From contig CAWJNX010000002.1 in NCBI GenBank assembly GCA_963844395.1, forward strand, positions 992,001-1,056,000: a stretch of 64,000 bases of DNA, read 5' to 3'. The position numbers and the translations under genes were made by a program. Position 1 is the first letter of the stretch; every line of letters starts with the position of its first letter. Below the pieces are notes generated by a model. That model searched no databases. It was not told the DNA's origin and worked only from the letters and a program-made list of their open reading frames with translations. This DNA is from VRUE01 sp963844395. Lineage in GTDB: Bacteria > Actinomycetota > Thermoleophilia > Solirubrobacterales > 70-9. This document shows positions 46,010 to 55,264 of this stretch, in pieces.

Positions 46010-46678
46010 CTACCCCGGAAGCGCGGCGACGAAGCGCTCGAAGGACGCAATGTCGGTCAGGGCGGGACCGTGACCGGGGAGGATCAGCGCCGGCTCGAGC
46101 GCGGCGAGCTTCTGGATCGAGCGGCGATTCTCAGCGGGGTCGTAAGTGAAGATCGCCGGCGGCTCGGCGATCAGCGGTCTGCCGGTCGCATAGCTCATGT
46201 TGCGGATTACGTCGCCGCAGATCGCCACCCGGTCGGAGTCGCGGAAGAAGATCACCTCGCCGCGGGCATGGCCGGGAGCGTGGACGACGCGGAACCCGGC
46301 CACCTCGTCACCCTCGCGCAGGACGTGATCGACCTTGTACGGGGGTCCCTCCCAGAGCGCTCGGATCACCCTGTTGACGGGATGGCCGCGGTGCGCCTCC
46401 TGGACCGGGCGGCGGCCCTCCATCGCGTCTACGTCGTCGGCGTGGCAGGCGAGCGGGATGCCGCGCGCCTCGCAGACGGCCTTGACAGCCCCCTGGTGGT
46501 CGGGGTGGACGTGGGTTAGCGCCAGCATCGAGATCTCGCGGCCTTCGATCTGTTTTAGGATCCGACGCCGGTCCCAAGTACGGCCGGCGTCGATCAGTAC
46601 GTCCTCGGCGAGATAGATGTTGATCGTCGGCGCCGGCAGCTCGGCGAGGCGCCAGACGCCGGGCGCCAAATGCTTCAC
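46010..46678 (-). CDS. MBL-fold metallo-hydrolase
   Basis: The 222-residue protein has the metallo-beta-lactamase core: TINIYLAEDVLIDAGRTWD, THVHPDHQGAV (HxHxDH), HAPGHARGEVIFF, ICGDVI and LPGHGP. The substrate is unknown; relatives include glyoxalase II-like and quorum-signal hydrolases. It overlaps the upstream 83-residue gene by 4 bases and is the last gene of a three-gene minus-strand operon. Confidence 0.88.
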   Translation of the reverse strand: MKHLAPGVWRLAELPAPTINIYLAEDVLIDAGRTWDRRRILKQIEGREISMLALTHVHPDHQGAVKAVCEARGIPLACHADDVDAMEGRRPVQEAHRGHPVNRVIRALWEGPPYKVDHVLREGDEVAGFRVVHAPGHARGEVIFFRDSDRVAICGDVIRNMSYATGRPLIAEPPAIFTYDPAENRRSIQKLAALEPALILPGHGPALTDIASFERFVAALPG

Positions 46679-46926
46679 CGCTGGCCGGTCCCCATCGTCC
46701 CCCGCGGCTCGCCGCTGTGCTGGGCCAGCTCCTCGAGGTCGGCGATCTTGCGCTCGCCTTCGAGCCGGGCGGGGTCGTCGGCCGGTAGCGGATCGATCAA
46801 GCGGCGGATGCGGTTGCGGACCTGGAGGGCGAAGTGGGGGGTGGAGGCGCCGGCCAGTGCCCGCACGTCCTCGACCGTGACTTGGTGCGTCGTCGCCAGC
46901 AGTTTGGGGTTCTCGGCCTCGCTCAC
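46675..46926 (-). CDS. Small helical hypothetical protein
   Basis: The 83-residue product starts at GTG 46926, overlapping the stop of the CWB2 gene (GTGA), and its stop overlaps the MBL-hydrolase start. It has a conserved-looking central helix (HFALQVRNRIRRLIDPLPADDPARLEGERKIADLEELA). No known domain is recognised. Both 4-base overlaps support translation. Confidence 0.7.
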   Translation of the reverse strand: MSEAENPKLLATTHQVTVEDVRALAGASTPHFALQVRNRIRRLIDPLPADDPARLEGERKIADLEELAQHSGEPRGTMGTGQR

Positions 46927-48221
46927 GGTTCCCCTCCGATTTTCGCCAACTCGGCCAGCTCGTCGATTTCGGCCTGCTGGCTCACGTCGATCGCATCCTC
47001 GTCTCCGATTACCCAAACGTGGTTGTAGAAGGCGCGCGTCGGATCGGTCGTGTAGCCCGGCTTGACGTCGAGCAGGTAGCCACGCAGCGCCGCCGGAAGC
47101 GTATCGGCGCGATCGGTGAGCAGCAGCGGTCCCCAGGTGCCGGAAGCGGAGAGCGGCGCCGCAGCGGCGGCGTCGAGCGGCGCGTCGGAGCGGGCGACGA
47201 CGAAGCCGTGGCCCGGGTCGTTGACGTTCCAGCCGAAGTCGCCGTCGGCGTAGCGCGCCAGGGCGATCGCATTGGCGATCGGGTCCTCGCCAGAGACCCT
47301 CCGCACCCGGTCGTTGATCGCGCCGATCTCGCGGACGACCTTCGAGGAGATTGCCGACGAGGGACCGAGCACGTAGACGGGCGTGTCGCGATGCTCACGC
47401 AGGACCGCCGCAGTCATCTTGGGCAGCTTGCCGGTCCCCGTGAAGAGCACCGGATCGCCGGAGCGCGCAGCCCAGGCGGCGGCGGGCATCGCGAAGTCGG
47501 GGCGCGCGCTGGGGGCGACGACGATGTGGCGGGGCGGTCTGCCGACCAGCCGGTCGCGCAGTTTCGCGATCGTCGCAGCCATCGCGGCGTCTGCGGCCGC
47601 CTTGAGCCTGGTTGCCTGGAGGTCGCTAGGCACCGACGCGGCGCCGATCGCGAATGCTTGCGCTCCCTTGCTGTCGGGGCTGCCCTGCGGATCGAGGGCG
47701 TCGAGCGCCTGCGAGGTCGGCTCCGGCAGGCCGTCGGTCTCCGTTATGAGGAGCGGCGCACCGACCGGCTCTGCCATCAGCACCGCGGCGGCGATCGCAC
47801 CTTGCCAGTCGCCGGCGTTGACCAGGGTGACCGCTGATGGGCGCTGCGCCTCATCGGTCGAGGGATAGGCCGCGAGCGCTATACCGGCCGCGTTAGAGGC
47901 CGGGTCGGGTCCGCCGACCCGGGTCGTGTTGCTGGTGGCGAAGGCTGGATACCCAAGCTCCTCCGCCACGGGTGCGGGTGCCTGCTCCGAAGGGGCCTCG
48001 GCGGCGCCGACGGGGCCGGGGGCCGTGCCTTGGGTGGTGTCGCTGTCGGAGCCACCGCCGCCGAGGATTGCGGCGACGATGAAGACCACGGCGAGCGCGA
48101 AGAGCCCCGCGATTGCCTTCAGCGCCGCCGGCACCGGCTCGCGCTGCCGCCGTCGAGGCTTCAGTGGCGCCGCCTTGGACGGCGCCGTCGCCGGCAAATC
48201 GGCATTGATCGGTCGCGGCAC
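46923..48221 (-). CDS. Membrane-anchored protein with CWB2 (cell-wall-binding type 2) repeats
   Basis: The 432-residue product (from GTG 48221) has a basic N-terminus and one membrane segment (AIAGLFALAVVFIVAAILGG), then a long extracytoplasmic part. It contains CWB2-like repeats such as VYVLGPSSAISSKVVREIGAINDRVRRVSGEDPIANAIALARY and YNHVWVIGDEDAIDV. CWB2 repeats bind anionic wall polymers in Clostridioides. The role here is probably envelope-associated. TTG 48311 further upstream lies in an operator-like palindrome and is less likely as a start. Confidence 0.78.
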   Translation of the reverse strand: MPRPINADLPATAPSKAAPLKPRRRQREPVPAALKAIAGLFALAVVFIVAAILGGGGSDSDTTQGTAPGPVGAAEAPSEQAPAPVAEELGYPAFATSNTTRVGGPDPASNAAGIALAAYPSTDEAQRPSAVTLVNAGDWQGAIAAAVLMAEPVGAPLLITETDGLPEPTSQALDALDPQGSPDSKGAQAFAIGAASVPSDLQATRLKAAADAAMAATIAKLRDRLVGRPPRHIVVAPSARPDFAMPAAAWAARSGDPVLFTGTGKLPKMTAAVLREHRDTPVYVLGPSSAISSKVVREIGAINDRVRRVSGEDPIANAIALARYADGDFGWNVNDPGHGFVVARSDAPLDAAAAAPLSASGTWGPLLLTDRADTLPAALRGYLLDVKPGYTTDPTRAFYNHVWVIGDEDAIDVSQQAEIDELAELAKIGGEP

Positions 48222-48295
48222 GAAGGCCAACGCTACTTGTCCTGGGCCACGTGCGTCCAGGCTGGCTGGTCGGTCAGCTAACCTTTCTGCACTGG

Positions 48296-48311
48296 TTGAC
48301 TGACCAGTCAA
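48296..48311. promoter_or_regulatory. Perfect TetR-type operator palindrome upstream of acyl-CoA dehydrogenase
   Basis: TTGACTGACCAGTCAA has two perfect 7-bp arms around AC. It lies 36 bases before the ATG at 48348. A degenerate relative (CTGGCTGGTCGGTCAG) lies at 48262-48277. With the copy at 39321 it defines a small fatty-acid-oxidation regulon. Confidence 0.7.
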
Positions 48312-48347
48312 TCAACGACATTTCGCGCACCGCGACGAGGGGGATCG

Positions 48348-49614
48348 ATGGATTTCGCACTGAACGAGGAGCAGCAGGAGTTCAAAGACCGTTGCCGGGC
48401 CTTCGCCCGCGACGTGATCCGTCCCGCGGCGCGCAAGCACGACGAAGAGGAGAGCACGCCCTGGGAGGTCGTCAAGGAGGCTCGCAAGCAGGGTTTTCAG
48501 GGTCTCGAGGCGATTCAGCGCTCCGCCACCGACGCCGATGGCCAGATGCAGGTGATCGCCGCCGAGGAGTTCCACTGGGGCTGCGCCGGTACCGCGCTGG
48601 CGATCTCCGGCTCCGGCCTGGCCGCCGCCGGCATCGCCTCGTCCGGCACCCCGGAACAGATCGCCCAGTGGGTCCCCGAGTGCTTCGGCAGTGGCGACGA
48701 GATCAAGCTCGGCGCCTACGCCGTGACTGAGCCGCAGGCGGGCTCCGACGTCAAGAGCCTGAAGACGACCGCCAAGCGCGAGGGCGATGAGTGGGTCCTC
48801 AACGGCACCAAGGTCTTCATTACCAACGGCGGCATCGCCGACGTCCACGTCGTAGTTGCCACCGTCGATCCCACGCTTGGCACGCGCGGCCAGGCTTCCT
48901 TCGTAATCGGCAAAGACACGCCCGGCCTCAGCCAGGGCAAGAAGGAGTCGAAGCTCGGCATCCGCGCCTCCCACACCGCCGAGGTGATCCTCGAGGACTG
49001 CCGCATCCCGGCCGAGAACCTGCTCGGCGGCGAGGAGAAGCTGGAGCGCAAGCTGCAGCGCGGCCGCGAAGGGAAGAAATCGCGCGGCGCCGACGCTCTC
49101 GCCACCTTCGAGATTACCCGCCCCCTGGTCGGCGCCTCCGCGCTCGGCATCGGCCAGGCCGCCTACGAGTGGACCCTCGAGTACCTCGACGGACAGTCGG
49201 AGGGTGGGACGCCTGCTGCTGCAGACTCAGCGGGTCCAGCAGACGCTCGCCGACGTCGCCACCGAGATCGAAGCGGCGCGGCTGTTGGTTCAGCGGGCCG
49301 CCTGGATGGGCCGCAACGGGATCCCGATGCGCGGCGGCCAGGGCTCGATGTCGAAGCTGAAGGCGGGCGACGTGACGATGTGGGCGACGACCACGCTGAT
49401 GGACCTGGTCGGCCCCTATGCCTGGAGCACCGAGTGCCCGTTGGAGAAGTTCTTCCGCGATGCCAAGATCTACCAGCTGTTCGAGGGCACGGCCGAGATC
49501 CAGCGGATGGTTATCTCGCGCATGCAGGCCCGTGACTACGCCGAGCGCTTCGAATACGGCGCCGAAATCGCGGCGCAAGCGATGGCGGAGAAGCCTGAGC
49601 CTGTAGCCGTATAG
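48348..49614 (+). pseudogene. Acyl-CoA dehydrogenase gene with an internal +1 frameshift
   Basis: ATG 48348 (MDFALNEEQQEFKDRCRAFARDVI) opens a frame with YAVTEPQAGSDVKSLKTTAKREGDEWVLNGTKVFITNGG through LEYLDGQSEGG. The conserved C-terminal domain (LLQTQRVQQTLADVATEIEAARLLVQRAAWM, FFRDAKIYQLFEGTAEIQRMVISR) is in the next frame and ends at 49614. Skipping one base at about 49203-49208 (GGGTGGGA) restores a full protein of about 421 residues. No other lesions are seen. Its promoter carries the TetR-type palindrome. Confidence 0.85.
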
Positions 49615-49688
49615 GCCTGCGCAAGGGGGATTGCACTCCGTCTGCCGCGCTGCCTGGCCGTATGTCCGGTTAGCTAGCCTCAGCGGCC

Positions 49689-50873
49689 ATGCTTAAGACT
49701 CGCCTTGGCACGGTGGCCTTGGTCGCCACCGTGGCGGCGTTTGTCGTGCTGCTCGCTGGGAGCGGCGCCGCATCCGCCCAGGACATCTACGAGAAGCAGG
49801 AAGCGAAGGAAGGGAAGCTCTCCGAGGTTCGGGAACGCAAGGGCGTGCTTACGACGACGATCTCGCGCTACCGGACCGAGATCGAAGAGCTGACCAGGGA
49901 GGTCGCCGTGCTGCGCGACCGCGAGGAAGAGGTCCAGGTCCGGCTCGAAGCCAAGCAGGCCGAGCTCGACAGCGCCGTCGCCGAGCTCGAGGTCGCCAAG
50001 CGGCACCTGGCGGTCGTCAAAGCCCGCCTCAAGCGGGCGCTGGTGGCCCTGCGGGAGCGGCTCGTGGCGATCTACCGGACCGGCACCCCGGACGTGCTCA
50101 GCGTGCTGGTCAGCTCCGAGGGGTTCGACGAGCTGATCGACAGCAGCGAGTACCTGAGCCGAATCAACGGCCTCGACGAAGCCGTTGTCTCCCGGGTGCG
50201 CGACCTGCGCGACCAAGTGAAGAACACCGTGGCCAGGCTGCGCTCGACCAAGAACAGGATCGAAGCCGCGCGCGACGCGATAGCCGCCGAAGAGCAGGCA
50301 TTGGAGAGCGCCCGGGCCGCCGTGCAGAGCCGCCAGGCCGAGTTGGTCGCGACGCGACGACAGCGCGAGGCAGCGCTGAGCAAGATCAGCACTCACGAGG
50401 ACCACCTCGAGGACGACCTCGCCGAGATTTCGGCGGAAATCGCCGCTCAGCTTCAGTCGACCTCCTCGGCACCGCTCCCTGCAGGCCCGATCCGCTACGG
50501 CTCCGGGCAGCTGATCTGGCCGGTCGACGGCCCGGTGGTCTCGGGCTTCGGTCCGCGCTGGGGATCGATGCACGAGGGAATCGACATCGCGGTCCCGGCC
50601 GGGACGCCGATCCGCGCCGCGGACGCGGGCGTCGTGGTCCTCCTCCAGTCCGATGCGGAAAGCGGCGGCTACGGCAATTTCACCTGTCTCGACCATGGCG
50701 GCGGTCTGCAGACCTGTTACGCGCATCAGTCCTCGTTTGCGGTGACCTCGGGAAGCGTCTCCCAGGGCGACACGATCGGCTACGTCGGCTGCACCGGCCA
50801 CTGCTACGGGGACCACCTCCACTTCGAGGTGCGGATCGGCGGCGCGCCGACCGACCCGCTCGGCTACCTGTAG
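49689..50873 (+). CDS. Secreted M23-family peptidoglycan peptidase with N-terminal coiled coil
   Basis: The 394-residue protein has a signal peptide (about 1-30), long coiled coils (about 35-130 and 170-255) and a C-terminal LytM/M23 domain. The first zinc motif lies in HEGIDIAVPAGTPIRAADAG and the second is HLHFEVRIGG. This is the EnvC/RipA-partner layout of enzymes that open peptidoglycan during growth or division. The catalytic site appears complete. Confidence 0.93.
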   Translation: MLKTRLGTVALVATVAAFVVLLAGSGAASAQDIYEKQEAKEGKLSEVRERKGVLTTTISRYRTEIEELTREVAVLRDREEEVQVRLEAKQAELDSAVAELEVAKRHLAVVKARLKRALVALRERLVAIYRTGTPDVLSVLVSSEGFDELIDSSEYLSRINGLDEAVVSRVRDLRDQVKNTVARLRSTKNRIEAARDAIAAEEQALESARAAVQSRQAELVATRRQREAALSKISTHEDHLEDDLAEISAEIAAQLQSTSSAPLPAGPIRYGSGQLIWPVDGPVVSGFGPRWGSMHEGIDIAVPAGTPIRAADAGVVVLLQSDAESGGYGNFTCLDHGGGLQTCYAHQSSFAVTSGSVSQGDTIGYVGCTGHCYGDHLHFEVRIGGAPTDPLGYL

Positions 50874-50969
50874 GCGGATCGCGGTAGGAAATTCGATTAG
50901 TGGGTAGGCACGCGGGGTGGAACCCATGCGACTCTGGGTAGTGGAGGAAGTTAACTGGGAGGCGCGAGC

Positions 50970-51673
50970 TTGATCCGACAGGCCCATACCTATCTTGCAG
51001 GCGCGGTCTCAGGCACGGCGCTGATCGCCGTCGCCATCGTCGCCTTCGTCCTGCTCGTCTCTGCCCAGGCGATCCGGGACTGGCCGTTGGGCGGCCTCGG
51101 CTTCGCCGGGGGGACTCGGCCGCGGTATCGCCTGGGGATATCGACGCGGCCGGCGCAGTGAGCGCTGCCGGCGCGGACGCGGATGCGGCGGCGAAAGCCG
51201 CTGACGCTGGCGGCCCCGATTCCGCACCCGACGACTCTCGCCCGAACTCCGGCGCCCTTGCCGGCGGCTCGACCCCGGGAACGACCGGCACTTCCTCGCC
51301 CTCTCCCGACACGCCGGTCTCCAGCAGTCCGGGCGCCGGCTCGAACGGCGGTGGCAGTGGCGGTGGTGACGCGCTTACCGGCTCCGCGGCCAGCCCGGGT
51401 TCCGGCGGTGGCGGAGGCGGAGGTGGTGGACTTCTGCCGGGCGGCGGGGGAGGCGGCGGCGCTACCTCCTCGCCTTCCGGGACGGTCGCCGGCGCCGTGA
51501 ACGACACCGTCGCCGGAGTCGACACCGCCACCGGCGGAGCGGTCAGCGGCACTGGCGTCACGGACGTCACCGAAGACGTCGTCGAAGGAACCGTCGGTCC
51601 CGAATCGACCGTCGGCCAGACCGTCGACAAATCCGCTGAGACGGTCGGCGGCTTGCTCCCCGGCGGCCACTGA
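50970..51673 (+). pseudogene. Gly-rich membrane protein gene with a frameshift in a G6 tract
   Basis: ATG 50970 encodes a membrane segment (about 10-32, AVSGTALIAVAIVAFVLLVSAQAI) to GGLGFAGG, then leaves frame. The other frame continues GDSAAVSPGDIDAAGAVSAAGADADAAAKAADA and a Gly/Ser/Thr/Pro-rich region to the stop at 51673. Adding one G to the G6 run (51108-51113) joins them. A homopolymer sequencing error or a phase-variable tract explains this equally well. Downstream half has GGGGG runs and repeats of VAG/TVG and no known domain. Confidence 0.7.
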
Positions 51674-51709
51674 CCGAGCCCGTCCGCTTTCCCGTCACAA
51701 TGCCGTCCG

Positions 51710-53014
51710 ATGGCGGAGCGCGGACACGCGGCGGTCGCTGACCCGGTTGCGGGCTCGTCTGTCTACCCGGCGGGCAGCCGGATCGGCGAGGGCGGACACC
51801 TCGAGATCGCCGGCTGCGACGTGGTCGAGCTCGCCGCCGAGTTCGGCACCCCGGCTTACGTCTATGCCGAGGACGACATGCGCGCCCGCGCCTGCGCCTA
51901 CCGCGAGGCGTTCGAGCGGCGCACCGACGACTTCGAGGTGCTCTTCGCCAGCAAGGCGTTCCCCTGCACCGCGGCCTACCGGCTGTTCGCCGAGGAGGGC
52001 CTCTCGGTCAACGTCGCCTCGGGCGGGGAGCTGCACATGGCGCTGCGCGCCGGCTTCGATCCCGCCCGCATCCACATGCACGGCAACAACAAGAGCGACG
52101 AGGAGATCCTCTTTGCGGCACGGGCCGGCGTCGGTCACCTGATCGTCAACTCCTTCGACGAGATCGAGCGCTGCGAGCGATTGCTTGACGCGCCCCAGAA
52201 GGTGTTGATTCGGGTCACCCCCGGAATCAAGCCCTCAACCCACGACTACGTGCAGACGGGTCAGCTCGACTCCAAGTTCGGCTTTGGGCTCGAGGACGGC
52301 CTGGCGGCGCGGGCGATCGAGCGGATCCTGGCCTCCGACGTGCTCGAGCTGGTTGGGCTGCACGCCCACATCGGCTCGCAGATCTTCGAGCTGAAGCCCT
52401 ACCGGTTGGCGATCCAGGCCCTCGGCGAGCTGGCCGGCGAGTGGTGCCGGGTGGTCAACGTCGGCGGTGGGCTCGGCATCGCCTACACGGCCGAGGACGA
52501 GCCGCCCTCGATCGACTCCTACGTCGAGGTCAAGGTGCGCGGCGTCGCCGAGGTCTTCGGCGAGGACGTGCGGATCCTGGTCGAGCCGGGACGCTCGCTG
52601 GTCGGCAACTCCGGCGTCACCATCTACCGGGTCGGCACCGTCAAGGAGATCCCCGGCATCCGCACCTACGTCGCCGTCAACGGCGGCATGTCGGACAACA
52701 TGCGGCCGATGCTCTACGGCTCGCGCTACGAGGCGCTGATCGCCGACCGGGCTGGCGACGCCCCGGACTCAGCAGCGACGATCGCCGGCATGCACTGCGA
52801 GTCCGGCGACGTGCTGGTTCGCGATGCGATGCTGGCCGCGCCGGCGCCCGGCGACGTCCTCGTCACTCCGGCGACCGGCGCCTACGGCTACGCGATGGCG
52901 AGCAACTACAACGGCGTGGCGCGGCCGCCGGTCGTCTTCTGCCGCGACGGAGAGGCGCGCGTCGTGGTGCGGCGTGAGACCTACGAGGACCTCACCTCCC
53001 GCGATGTCTCCTGA
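51710..53014 (+). CDS. lysA: Diaminopimelate decarboxylase
   Basis: LysA decarboxylates meso-diaminopimelate to lysine. The 434-residue PLP enzyme has Lys82 in FASKAFPC (PLP Schiff base), HGNNKSDEEI, the HIGSQ motif, NVGGGLGI, EPGRSLVGNSG and MHCESGDVL near the C-terminus. It leads the lysA-hom-thrC-thrB operon of the aspartate pathway, and its stop overlaps the hom start. Confidence 0.96.
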   Translation: MAERGHAAVADPVAGSSVYPAGSRIGEGGHLEIAGCDVVELAAEFGTPAYVYAEDDMRARACAYREAFERRTDDFEVLFASKAFPCTAAYRLFAEEGLSVNVASGGELHMALRAGFDPARIHMHGNNKSDEEILFAARAGVGHLIVNSFDEIERCERLLDAPQKVLIRVTPGIKPSTHDYVQTGQLDSKFGFGLEDGLAARAIERILASDVLELVGLHAHIGSQIFELKPYRLAIQALGELAGEWCRVVNVGGGLGIAYTAEDEPPSIDSYVEVKVRGVAEVFGEDVRILVEPGRSLVGNSGVTIYRVGTVKEIPGIRTYVAVNGGMSDNMRPMLYGSRYEALIADRAGDAPDSAATIAGMHCESGDVLVRDAMLAAPAPGDVLVTPATGAYGYAMASNYNGVARPPVVFCRDGEARVVVRRETYEDLTSRDVS

Positions 53015-54230
53015 GCCGGTTCGCATCGGGCTGCTCGGACGCGGCACGGTCGGCGGCGCCTTCGCGGAGCTGATCGGCGAGCGCGCCGGCGCCATCGAGG
53101 CCGCCACCGGGCGCCGTCCCGAGCTGGCCGGCACGCTGACCCGCGGCGACGGCGACTTCGGCGAGATCCTCGAGCGCTCCGACCTGATCGTCGAGCTGAT
53201 CGGCGGCACCGATCCGGCGCGCGACTACGTGCTCGACGCGCTGCGCGCCGGGCGGCCGGTCGTCACCGCCAACAAGCAGCTGCTCGCCCAGCACGGCGAG
53301 GAGCTGTTCGCAGTCGCCCGCGAGGCCCGCGTGCAGCTGCGCTTCGAGGCGGCCGTGGCCGGGGTGATCCCGATCGTCCGGGTGATCCAGGAGAGCTTTG
53401 GGGTGACCGAGATCGACAAGGTCTTCGGCATCGTCAACGGCACGACCAACTTCATCCTCAGCGAGATGGCGGCGACTGGCGCCGCCTACGAGGACGTGCT
53501 GGCCCGTGCCCAACAGCTCGGCTACGCGGAGGCCGATCCGAGCGCCGACGTGAACGGAAGCGATGCCGCCGCGAAGATGGCGATCCTCGCCCGCCTCGCC
53601 TTCCACACTCCGGTGACGCTCGACGAGGTCGTCTGCGAGGGGATCGAGGCGATCCAGCCCGACGACATCGCCTACGCCAAGGAGCTCGACCTTTCCCTGA
53701 AGCTGCTCGGCGTCGCCGAACGGCGCCCGGCGGGGATCAGCGTGCGGGTCTTCCCCTGCTTCCTCTACAGCGGCCATCCGCTGGCGCCGGTCGAAGGGCC
53801 CTTCAACGCCGTGATGGTCGAGGCGCCGGCGATCACTGAGGTGACGATGTCGGGGCCCGGCGCCGGTGGCGTCGAGACCGCCTCTGCTGTCCTCGGCGAC
53901 GTCGTCTCGATCCTCGCCGGCGAGGCGCCCGTCCACGAGACCCGCGAGGTGCTGCCGGTCGTCACCGACGTCAGCTCCTCCTTCTACCTGCACCTGGAGG
54001 TCGCTGACCGCCCCGGCGTCCTCGCCAAGATCGCCCAGCTGCTGGGCGACCACGAGATCTCGGTGAAGAGTGTCGTGCAGCGGGGGATAGGCGAGGACGC
54101 GCGCCTTGTGATGGTCGTCCACGAGTGCCTGGAGTCGCGTTTCGCCGCCGCGCTGGAGCAGATCGGCGAGCTGGACGAGCTGCGGGCGCCGCCGCGCTCG
54201 ATCCGGGTGATCGAGGAGGAGTTCGTTTGA
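53004..54230 (+). CDS. hom: Homoserine dehydrogenase with C-terminal ACT domain
   Basis: Hom reduces aspartate semialdehyde to homoserine. The 408-residue protein has a Rossmann start GLLGRGTVGGAF, TANKQLLAQHG, VAGVIPIVRVIQESF, GIVNGTTNFILSEM, the ADPSADVNGSDAAAKMAILARLAF catalytic segment, and an ACT domain (about 330-400, HLEVADRPGVLAKIAQLLGDHEISVKSVVQ) that gives threonine feedback control. The start overlaps lysA by 11 bases and its stop overlaps the thrC start. Confidence 0.96.
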   Translation: MSPEPVRIGLLGRGTVGGAFAELIGERAGAIEAATGRRPELAGTLTRGDGDFGEILERSDLIVELIGGTDPARDYVLDALRAGRPVVTANKQLLAQHGEELFAVAREARVQLRFEAAVAGVIPIVRVIQESFGVTEIDKVFGIVNGTTNFILSEMAATGAAYEDVLARAQQLGYAEADPSADVNGSDAAAKMAILARLAFHTPVTLDEVVCEGIEAIQPDDIAYAKELDLSLKLLGVAERRPAGISVRVFPCFLYSGHPLAPVEGPFNAVMVEAPAITEVTMSGPGAGGVETASAVLGDVVSILAGEAPVHETREVLPVVTDVSSSFYLHLEVADRPGVLAKIAQLLGDHEISVKSVVQRGIGEDARLVMVVHECLESRFAAALEQIGELDELRAPPRSIRVIEEEFV

Positions 54231-55264
54231 CGCCGGTCCCCCTGATCGAGAGATACAGGGACCGGTTGCCGCTCGAGGATGGGGATCCCGTCGTCTCTCT
54301 CAACGAGGGGTCGACGCCGCTGATCGAGGCGACGCGGCTCTCGGAGCGGCTCGGGGTGCGGGCGTATCTGAAGTTCGAGGGGGCGAATCCGACCGGGTCG
54401 TTCAAGGACCGGGGGATGACGGTGGCCGTGTCGCGGGCGAAGGGGAGGGGGGCGGAGGCGGTGATCTGCGCCTCGACCGGCAATACGGCGGCGAGCGCCG
54501 CCGCCTACGCGGCGCGGGCGGGGATGCGCGGCGCGGTGATCGTCCCCGAGGGCAAGATCGCGATCGGCAAGCTCGCCCAGGCGCTGATGCACGGCGCCCG
54601 CGTGATCGCCCTGCAGGGCAACTTCGACGAGGCGCTGCAGATCGTCCGCCAGCTGGCCCAGCGCCACCCGATCGAGCTGGTCAACTCGGTCAACCCCTAC
54701 CGGATCGAGGGGCAGAAGACGGCCGCCTTCGAGGTGATTGAGGAGCTGGGGGAAGCGCCGGGCGCCCTGGCGATCCCGGTCGGCAACGCCGGCAACGTGA
54801 CCGCCTACTGGCGCGGCTTCCAGGAGCTGGGCGCAGCCCCGGTCGTCTACGGCTTCCAGGCCGAGGGCGCGGCGCCGCTGGTCAGCGGCGAGCCGGTCGC
54901 CAACCCGGAGACCGTCGCCTCGGCCATCCGGATCGGCAACCCGGCCCGCTGGGAGGAGGCGATGGACGCCTTCACCGCCTCGCGTGGCCGCGTCGCCGCC
55001 GTCTCCGACGAGCAGATTCTCGACGCCTACCGCTGGCTGGCCGACGGCGAAGGCGTCTTCTGCGAGCCGGCCTCCGCGGCCTCGGTGGCCGGGCTGCTCG
55101 CCCACGGGCTGCCCGTCACCGAGGACACGGCGCCGCCCGAGTCGGTCGTCTGCGTCCTCACCGGCCACGGCCTCAAGGACCCCGACACCGCCCTCTCGAA
55201 AGCGCCGCCGGTCGTCAACTGCGAGAACGACCTCAGCGCCGTCGAGCGCGCCGTCTTCTCATGA
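54227..55264 (+). CDS. thrC: Threonine synthase
   Basis: ThrC converts phosphohomoserine to threonine. The 345-residue PLP enzyme has LKFEGANPTGSFKDRGM with Lys60, ASTGNTAASAAAYAARAG, and PVGNAGN. Start is TTG 54227, overlapping the hom TGA. Its stop overlaps the thrB ATG by 4 bases. The tight overlaps argue for translational coupling of hom-thrC-thrB. Confidence 0.95.
   Translation: MTPVPLIERYRDRLPLEDGDPVVSLNEGSTPLIEATRLSERLGVRAYLKFEGANPTGSFKDRGMTVAVSRAKGRGAEAVICASTGNTAASAAAYAARAGMRGAVIVPEGKIAIGKLAQALMHGARVIALQGNFDEALQIVRQLAQRHPIELVNSVNPYRIEGQKTAAFEVIEELGEAPGALAIPVGNAGNVTAYWRGFQELGAAPVVYGFQAEGAAPLVSGEPVANPETVASAIRIGNPARWEEAMDAFTASRGRVAAVSDEQILDAYRWLADGEGVFCEPASAASVAGLLAHGLPVTEDTAPPESVVCVLTGHGLKDPDTALSKAPPVVNCENDLSAVERAVFS

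Noticed and set aside
50874..50969. Possible c-di-AMP (ydaO-type) riboswitch before the Gly-rich membrane gene
   Set aside because: The gap is under 100 bases and lacks the conserved ydaO core; only short G-rich segments are seen.
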